Positions 6,952 to 11,133 of a stretch of 11,133 bases of DNA are shown here, one piece after another. Position 1 is the stretch's first letter; each line of letters begins with the position of its first letter. The stretch spans positions 1 through 11,133 of the forward strand of contig CALDWC010000007.1 in NCBI GenBank assembly GCA_937923945.1, written 5' to 3'. A model generated the notes under the pieces. The model was not told the DNA's origin, did not search any database, and saw only the letters and a program-made list of their open reading frames with translations. The translations under genes and the position numbers were made by a program. The DNA comes from an uncultured Treponema sp. (GTDB taxonomy: Bacteria > Spirochaetota > Spirochaetia > Treponematales > Treponemataceae).

Positions 6952-6980
6952 TATGATATCATAATGTATAAAAATATCAA
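6952..6980 (-). promoter_or_regulatory. Candidate promoter and 12-base palindrome upstream of the PH/SPFH operon
   Basis: On the minus strand, TTGATA (plus 6975-6980) and TATCAT (plus 6953-6958) are separated by 16 bases. The -10 element lies inside a perfect 12-base palindrome TATGATATCATA (6952-6963), a plausible operator for a dimeric repressor. The RHH protein encoded at the end of the same gene set is an obvious but unproven candidate to bind it. A/T-rich palindromes occur by chance, so the operator call is modest. Confidence 0.45.
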
Positions 6981-7012
6981 GAAGTTTTATGAAAAGAATT
7001 GCAAAAAATTAT

Positions 7013-7045
7013 AAAAAAAGCGGAAAGCTCATTGCTTTCCGCTTT
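7013..7045 (-). terminator. Intrinsic terminator of the rubrerythrin gene
   Basis: Read on the minus strand, a 12-base-pair stem AAAGCGGAAAGC/GCTTTCCGCTTT with a five-base loop is followed by a run of T residues, about 35 bases after the rubrerythrin stop codon. This is a textbook rho-independent terminator. It separates rubrerythrin from the downstream PH/SPFH operon on the same strand. Confidence 0.9.
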
Positions 7046-7079
7046 AATCGTTGCATTACAATATTATGAATAGGTATAA

Positions 7080-7655
7080 TTACCAGTTTTCGCCAACTCG
7101 TTCAAAATACCCCTGCGGATGATCGCAAGCGGGGCATTTTACCGGAGCCGTTTTGCTGACTACGATAAAACCGCAATTAAGGCAGCGCCACGTTACGGCA
7201 TCTTCCTGTACCCACATGCTGTTTTCTTCTAGCCGTTTGATAAAAGCTTCGTATCGTTTTGCATGCTGTTTTTCCGCCACGGCGATACTTCGCATAACAG
7301 CAGCAATTTCCGGAAAGCCTTCTTCATCAGCAATTTTTGCAAAATCGGGATACATGTGCTGCCATTCGTAGTTTTCGCCGGAAGCCGCTTGTTTTAAGTT
7401 TTCCAATGTGGTGCCGATCACTCCGGTCGGTGCAGTTGCGGTAATCGTTGCTTCACCGCCTTGTAAAAATTTGAACAAGCGTTTTGCGTGTTCTTTTTCC
7501 TGATCGGCAGTTTCCGTAAAAATGTGCGAAATTTGAACAAAACCTTCATTTTTCGCCGTACTTGACCAGTACGTATACTTGTTACGAGCTTGCGACTCAC
7601 CAATAAAGGCAGCTAAAATATTTTTTTCTGTCTTTGTTCCTTTCAGTGATTTCAT
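7080..7655 (-). CDS. rbr: Rubrerythrin
   Basis: A 191-residue cytoplasmic non-haem iron peroxidase that reduces hydrogen peroxide in anaerobes and microaerophiles, with electrons passed via rubredoxin-type centres. The N-terminal four-helix ferritin-like domain carries the di-iron ligands: Glu20, Glu53 and His56 (DQEKEHAKR), Glu94/Glu97 (SGENYEWQHMYPDF), and Glu128/His131 (AVAEKQHAKRY). The C-terminal rubredoxin-like domain has two CxxC pairs, Cys158/161 and Cys174/177, for one Fe(SCys)4 centre. Length and domain order are those of classical rubrerythrin. A GAGGAAGG site precedes the ATG. It is a single-gene unit with its own promoter and terminator, consistent with stand-alone stress expression. 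Confidence 0.97.
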   Translation of the reverse strand: MKSLKGTKTEKNILAAFIGESQARNKYTYWSSTAKNEGFVQISHIFTETADQEKEHAKRLFKFLQGGEATITATAPTGVIGTTLENLKQAASGENYEWQHMYPDFAKIADEEGFPEIAAVMRSIAVAEKQHAKRYEAFIKRLEENSMWVQEDAVTWRCLNCGFIVVSKTAPVKCPACDHPQGYFERVGENW

Positions 7656-7688
7656 AAAACACCTTCCTCATTAAATAATGTATTATAT

Positions 7689-7717
7689 ATTATACTTTAA
7701 TTAGTTAAAATAATCAA
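7689..7717 (-). promoter_or_regulatory. Strong promoter of rubrerythrin
   Basis: On the minus strand, TTGATT (plus 7712-7717) and a perfect TATAAT (plus 7689-7694) are spaced by 17 bases, about 34 bases upstream of the start codon. The -10 region runs into a direct repeat (TATAATA twice). I do not see a clear PerR/Fur-type palindrome. Confidence 0.75.
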
Positions 7718-7756
7718 GTACTTTTTAGAATTATTTTAAGTTTTAAATATTATTCA

Positions 7757-7916
7757 CCTAAGGAAACGCTGATTAAAGGCTTGACGCCGTTTAACATCGT
7801 TTCCTAATTGTTTCTCAATGTTCAGTACAAAGGTAGATTCTGAACATTTGCGAAACAACGATTTTAAAGGTGAGCACTGATTAATTCTCGATTGAATTGA
7901 TCAGTGCCTCCCTAAG
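7757..7916 (+). repeat. MITE-like element with terminal inverted repeats and three hairpins
   Basis: The ends 7757-7776 and 7897-7916 are 20-base imperfect inverted repeats matching at 14 positions; all six mismatches are transitions. Inside are three successive hairpins. The first spans about 7759-7807. The second spans 7808-7858, where TTGTTTC/GAAACAA encloses TGTTCAG/CTGAACA. The third spans 7874-7909 (GCACTGATTAATT against AATTGATCAGTGC). The 7759-7840 part recurs inverted at 1-83, and 7883-7909 recurs at 2336-2362. No ORF lies within it and I see no target duplication. Together with the promoters on either side, it fills the 345-base gap between rubrerythrin and the patatin gene. Confidence 0.75.
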
Positions 7917-7965
7917 TGCAACGGAACATTTTTATTTGGGTGATTTTTTCTTTTTTTCACCGCCG

Positions 7966-7993
7966 TTGATTAAATCCGAAAAAACAGTATAAT
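7966..7993 (+). promoter_or_regulatory. Promoter of the patatin gene, implying a leaderless mRNA
   Basis: TTGATT (7966-7971) and a perfect TATAAT (7988-7993) are separated by 16 bases. The -10 element ends only seven bases before the ATG at 8001, so transcription should begin at or next to the start codon. Confidence 0.65.
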
Positions 7994-8000
7994 ACGAACA

Positions 8001-8900
8001 ATGAAATGGGCTTTAGTCTTATCGGGCGGAGGTGCAAAGGGTTTTGTATACCTCGGCATGCTGCGTGCTTTTCAAGAGTTGAAAGTTCCCCAGCCCGACT
8101 TGGTTTTCGGCTGTTCAATCGGGTCAATTATCGGCAGTATGGTCGCACTCGGAAAATCGCCCGCTGAAATTGAAACTTTTTTTACGGACGGTTTCGATGC
8201 GGAAGATTATTTAGGAAGCGGAAATGTCGTACCGCTGAAACCGGTGAACCGCATTTTAAATATCAGCTCCGTATTTTCCAATTTAATAACCGGCAACAGT
8301 ATGGACGACGGACAAAAATTATATCTCCTTTTGAAAAAACTGACCGAGGGTAAAAACTTTTCCGATACGACGATTCCGTTTATGTGCAACGCCGTTGATT
8401 TACATTCCGGAAACGAAATTATCCTGCATGAAGGCGAGTTGGCAAAAGCAGTATTGGCGTCTTCCGCTTATCCGGTTGCATTTCCGCCTGTTCGTATCGG
8501 GAGTGCACTGTTGGTTGACGGCGGGATCGGACACAATACGCCGGTTTGTTTGGCGCGGGAAAGCGGCTTTGAAACGGTGTTTGCCGTTACGCTTGATCAC
8601 TTTCGGGAAACATCTTTTCCGGAAAGATATCCGAGTGCCGTTTCGGTTTTGAGCAGGGCGGTGAACACGATTTTTAAAAATCAGGAATTGCAGGCGGATG
8701 ATTATCCCGACTTTTGGTTGGATCTTTCAACGGAAGTTGAAAGCTACGATTTTTCGCACGCGACGGAACAAGTTCGATTCGGCTATCTTCAAACGGTTAA
8801 ACACAAAAAAGACATCGAAGCGTTTTTCAGTCCGGAAACCGGTCGTAACGTGCAACGCGAAAAATTAAAAGAACAAATAAAGCAAACCTACCGGATTTGA
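8001..8900 (+). CDS. Patatin-like phospholipase (RssA-type)
   Basis: A 299-residue predicted acyl hydrolase with a Ser-Asp dyad, acting on phospholipids or other acyl esters, probably in the cytoplasm or at the inner membrane face since there is no signal peptide. The N-terminal oxyanion loop is SGGGAKG (8-14), the nucleophile Ser39 lies in GCSIG (37-41, the GxSxG elbow), and Asp173 lies in LVDGG (171-175). SSAYPVAFPPV (154-164) is also typical. The start must be ATG 8001 because the oxyanion loop begins at residue 8 and the next Met follows it. There is no ribosome binding site, and the promoter lies immediately upstream, consistent with leaderless translation. A NusG-domain-II gene follows by 21 bases. 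The substrate is unknown. Confidence 0.93.
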   Translation: MKWALVLSGGGAKGFVYLGMLRAFQELKVPQPDLVFGCSIGSIIGSMVALGKSPAEIETFFTDGFDAEDYLGSGNVVPLKPVNRILNISSVFSNLITGNSMDDGQKLYLLLKKLTEGKNFSDTTIPFMCNAVDLHSGNEIILHEGELAKAVLASSAYPVAFPPVRIGSALLVDGGIGHNTPVCLARESGFETVFAVTLDHFRETSFPERYPSAVSVLSRAVNTIFKNQELQADDYPDFWLDLSTEVESYDFSHATEQVRFGYLQTVKHKKDIEAFFSPETGRNVQREKLKEQIKQTYRI

Positions 8901-8921
8901 AAAACGACGGAAAAAGCAAAA

Positions 8922-9284
8922 ATGAAAAACTTTTTTAAAAGGTTCAAACTGCTCGACTGGATTATTATCGCCGCCGTTTTATCCGTTATCGGGCTTTTAA
9001 CCGTTGCAACAGTGCGTAAAAACGGCGGAAAACCGGTCTATTTAAAAGTAACGAGCGGAAATGGAGTTTATTTATACGAATTATCGGACAATAAAACCGT
9101 TTCCATTCGGGGCAAAATCGGAATAACCCAAGTGGAAATCAAAAACGGCGCCGCTCGCGTGCTGTCTTCGCCGTGTCCGTCAAAGACCTGCATGGTTCAA
9201 CCCGCTATTTCGCACGTTGGTGAATGGATAGCCTGTCTCCCGAATGAAGTTTTTTTGCAAATTGTAAGCGACGATATGTACTGA
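8922..9284 (+). CDS. NusG domain II-containing membrane-anchored protein
   Basis: A 120-residue protein with one N-terminal transmembrane helix (about 12-31) and an extracytoplasmic beta domain. The C-terminal block has Cys85 and Cys90 in SPCPSKTCM, and GEWIACLPNEVFLQI with Cys105, the signature of the NusG_II family (CP.K.C ... CLPN.V). Despite the name, these small proteins are not transcription factors; their function is unresolved, and homologues often neighbour membrane transporter or flavinylation genes. Here the upstream partner is a patatin-like phospholipase 21 bases away on the same strand, likely cotranscribed. It ends seven bases from the convergent dCMP deaminase gene, leaving no room for a separate terminator. 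Confidence 0.85.
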   Translation: MKNFFKRFKLLDWIIIAAVLSVIGLLTVATVRKNGGKPVYLKVTSGNGVYLYELSDNKTVSIRGKIGITQVEIKNGAARVLSSPCPSKTCMVQPAISHVGEWIACLPNEVFLQIVSDDMY

Positions 9285-9291
9285 AGTACGG

Positions 9292-9771
9292 TCAGTATTG
9301 TTCCACTTCGTCGCTGAGGTGTTCCAGCACCACGCCCGCTTTTTTGAACATTTCGATAGTGTCGGCACAGTCGTGATAGCGTTTTTCCGCTACAACCCGT
9401 TTAATGCCGCAGTTAATAATCAACATCGCGCACGTGCGGCAGGGAGTCATTTTACAAAAAAGGGTGGCGCCGGCGATGCTGATTCCGCGCTTTGCGGCTT
9501 GGCAAATCGCGTTTTGCTCGGCGTGGACCGTCCGCACGCAATGCTCCGTTACCGAGCCGTCTTCGTGGGTCATTTTTTTTATTTGATGACCGACTTCATC
9601 ACAATGCGGTAACCCGACCGGTGCGCCGACATAGCCGGTTACGAGAATTTGATTATCTTTTGCGATGACACAACCGGAACGCCCCCGATCGCAAGTTGCC
9701 CGTTTTGCAATCGCATGGCAGACTTCCATAAAATATTCGTCCCAGCTCGGGCGTACATATTTTTCGCTCAT
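9292..9771 (-). CDS. Deoxycytidylate (dCMP) deaminase
   Basis: A 159-residue zinc enzyme of the cytidine/dCMP deaminase superfamily, converting dCMP to dUMP to supply thymidylate synthesis. The catalytic motif is VHAEQNAI (His83 zinc ligand, Glu85 proton shuttle), and the remaining zinc ligands are Cys111 and Cys114 in TPCRTCAMLIINCGI. The RPSWDEYFM start (7-15) is typical of dCMP deaminases of the ComEB type. I place the start at ATG 9771, preceded by GGAG six bases upstream; in-frame ATG 9783 and TTG 9798 lie further up without a good site. It follows the outer-membrane protein gene by 19 bases on the same strand, so it is probably cotranscribed with it. Confidence 0.93.
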   Translation of the reverse strand: MSEKYVRPSWDEYFMEVCHAIAKRATCDRGRSGCVIAKDNQILVTGYVGAPVGLPHCDEVGHQIKKMTHEDGSVTEHCVRTVHAEQNAICQAAKRGISIAGATLFCKMTPCRTCAMLIINCGIKRVVAEKRYHDCADTIEMFKKAGVVLEHLSDEVEQY

Positions 9772-9790
9772 ATTTTTCTCCATTTTCCGG

Positions 9791-10645
9791 TTAATCAACG
9801 TGGAATTTAACTCCGGCAGTTACGTTGTATCGAAATGCGGAAGGCATAGTACCGGACAGCGCAAAATTATACACCGGCACTTCAGCACGGATATAATATC
9901 CTAAATCATTGTACAGATTGTGCTCAAATCCGGTACGCAGCACAACCGACCCGATTGATGCGTCATTTGAAGCGTCGGTTTGATTGTTGTATTTCGCGAT
10001 GCGGAATATGCATGAAAGCGGAAACACAAAATGCGATGGTTTTGAAAAAACTTCAAAGTTCAAACCGAAATCTGTTATGCCGGTTGTTGTATTATTGCCC
10101 ATGGTTGACGTTCGCGTGAGTTGCGCCGCAGATACACTCATCAGCACATGGTTCATACGCATTCCCACTTCAAAGATTCCGTTATTAAGGTAAATATTTT
10201 TATTTGAAACACCCGTAAAAATCGAAAAATCAATATCAAAGCGGAGAAGAAAGCCTTTTTCCGTTAAAATCCGCATACCGACACCCAACCCCGGCTGAAA
10301 CGCCGTCGCCAATTCTTTTTGCTTGTGGGGTTTATTTAACGTTCCGATTGAAGGGCCGATTGAAAAAAGAATGGAGGGGTTTCCAAAAGTTACCCGAGCT
10401 TTTAATACATTACCGATAACCGGCGTGCGTTGTATTTTAAACATCGCGCCGATTGTTTTCGTAAACGTATCGGAAATTTCGGCTTCAAAACCGAAATCGG
10501 GTACTTTCGATGCAATTGTCCCGTTATCCAAAAATGCAAAATTATTGGCTGAAACATTGATATCCGCATCCAATGCATACATCGGCAGTGAAAAAAACAT
10601 CGTCACTCCGAAAAAAAATAAAAACAACTTTCCTTTTCCGTTCAT
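9791..10645 (-). CDS. Predicted outer-membrane beta-barrel protein
   Basis: A 284-residue exported protein. Residues 1-24 (MNGKGK, a Phe-rich core, SLPMYA) form a signal peptide with likely cleavage after Ala24; there is no lipobox Cys. The mature part is a series of short alternating hydrophobic/polar segments separated by Asn/Gly/Thr-rich turns (for example FLLRFDIDFSIF, HVLMSVSAAQL and GYYIRAEVPVYNFAL), as in transmembrane beta-barrels. It ends in a strand, YNVTAGVKFHVD. I do not recognise a specific family. Its ATG overlaps the stop of the upstream partial gene by one base (TAATG), implying translational coupling, and the dCMP deaminase gene follows by 19 bases. Confidence 0.7.
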   Translation of the reverse strand: MNGKGKLFLFFFGVTMFFSLPMYALDADINVSANNFAFLDNGTIASKVPDFGFEAEISDTFTKTIGAMFKIQRTPVIGNVLKARVTFGNPSILFSIGPSIGTLNKPHKQKELATAFQPGLGVGMRILTEKGFLLRFDIDFSIFTGVSNKNIYLNNGIFEVGMRMNHVLMSVSAAQLTRTSTMGNNTTTGITDFGLNFEVFSKPSHFVFPLSCIFRIAKYNNQTDASNDASIGSVVLRTGFEHNLYNDLGYYIRAEVPVYNFALSGTMPSAFRYNVTAGVKFHVD

Positions 10646-11133
10646 TATTTAACCGCCTTAAATTGAATACTGATACTTACCATTTTTTCCGGTTCTTCGT
10701 AGAGAAACGGATGAATGTTTACCCGAAAATCCAATGTATTTCCTGCAAACGCCGTAGTACAAAAAGGAGAAATCGAACAAGTAAACGCTGAAAATTTACT
10801 GATATTCTGTGGATTTACCGACGTACAAAAACTCGCACCCGCTTCGAAATGATACTTTTCCAAGTTCCCACCCGCAAGTTTTAACCCCAATCCCGTAAAC
10901 ATCGAATCCGCATACTGCACATCATCCATATACGCCGGAAGGGATGACACCGGAGCCATAAAGAACGGTACGCTGAATGAAAATTTATCGTATTTTCCGC
11001 GCGGTTCAAAAAGCATGTAAAACTTTTTGTATGCATCGGGATCGGGTAAAGTCAAACGATCGATTCCCGCATCATAGAAAAACTCGTATATTACATATGC
11101 CTGTAAAATACCCGAAAATCCGCCGCGAAGAAT
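10645..11133 (-). CDS. C-terminal part of an unidentified protein, cut by window edge
   Basis: The frame is open from the TAA at 10645-10647 to the window end, giving at least 162 residues with the N-terminus missing. A TTG at 11055 is internal to this longer frame and need not be the start: the upstream codons read protein-like (GILQAYVIYEFFYDAGIDR). The visible part is rich in aromatic and beta-type segments and ends in EKMVSISIQFKAVK, resembling an outer-membrane or periplasmic beta-rich protein. Its coupling to the predicted barrel protein downstream suggests related envelope functions. The family is not recognised. Confidence 0.7.
   Translation of the reverse strand: MLRGGFSGILQAYVIYEFFYDAGIDRLTLPDPDAYKKFYMLFEPRGKYDKFSFSVPFFMAPVSSLPAYMDDVQYADSMFTGLGLKLAGGNLEKYHFEAGASFCTSVNPQNISKFSAFTCSISPFCTTAFAGNTLDFRVNIHPFLYEEPEKMVSISIQFKAVK

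Noticed and set aside
7689..7717. PerR or Fur operator in the rubrerythrin promoter
   Set aside because: The A/T-rich sequence contains a direct repeat of TATAATA but no convincing inverted repeat of the PerR/Fur type.
7757..7916. Riboswitch or CRISPR interpretation of the repeat region
   Set aside because: The element is a dispersed inverted-repeat unit found in both orientations and not tied to one gene type. There is no regular repeat-spacer pattern and no recognisable riboswitch core.
9298..9612. Open frame of 104 codons on the plus strand
   Set aside because: Antisense to the dCMP deaminase, which has complete zinc-binding motifs.

Overview
The window looks like chromosomal DNA from a spirochaete of the genus Treponema. 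The reasons are a flagellar rod-binding protein lacking a peptidoglycan-hydrolase domain, a MurA with Asp in place of the catalytic Cys, a rubrerythrin, spirochaete-type lipoprotein and outer-membrane proteins, and moderate G+C. The G+C seems higher than I expect for T. denticola and closer to the T. vincentii/T. medium group. That species-level guess is an inference from composition and protein character, not from a database match.

Layout. (1) 1-292: one arm of a dispersed palindromic repeat abuts the C-terminal remnant of an unidentified gene; a good sigma70-type promoter follows. (2) 293-2206 (+): a lipoprotein substrate-binding protein of the oligopeptide ABC family, with no transporter genes beside it. 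(3) 2207-2411: a convergent intergenic region with two hairpins and a fragment of the same repeat family. (4) 4973-2412 (-): a tightly packed run of flgJ-type rod-binding protein, deoC and murA. (5) 6912-5168 (-): a putative operon of a membrane-anchored bacterial PH-like protein, a two-TM SPFH (stomatin/flotillin-like) protein and a small ribbon-helix-helix DNA-binding protein. (6) 7655-7080 (-): rubrerythrin with its own clear promoter and intrinsic terminator. (7) 7757-7916: a complete-looking copy of the repeat, about 160 bp, with imperfect terminal inverted repeats and three nested hairpins. (8) 8001-9284 (+): a patatin-like phospholipase that appears to be translated from a leaderless mRNA, then a NusG-domain-II membrane-anchored protein. 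(9) 11133-9292 (-): a gene cut by the window edge, a predicted outer-membrane beta-barrel protein and a dCMP deaminase, spaced like one operon.

How the genes relate. Most are housekeeping or envelope functions: peptidoglycan precursor synthesis (murA), flagellar assembly through the wall (flgJ), deoxyribose and deoxynucleotide metabolism (deoC, dCMP deaminase), peroxide defence (rubrerythrin), and lipid or membrane organisation (SPFH, PH-like, patatin). The least explained items are the SPFH/PH-like/RHH cluster and the repeat family, which has three traces in 11 kb and at one site appears to have truncated a gene. I see no tRNA, rRNA, CRISPR array or transposase gene.
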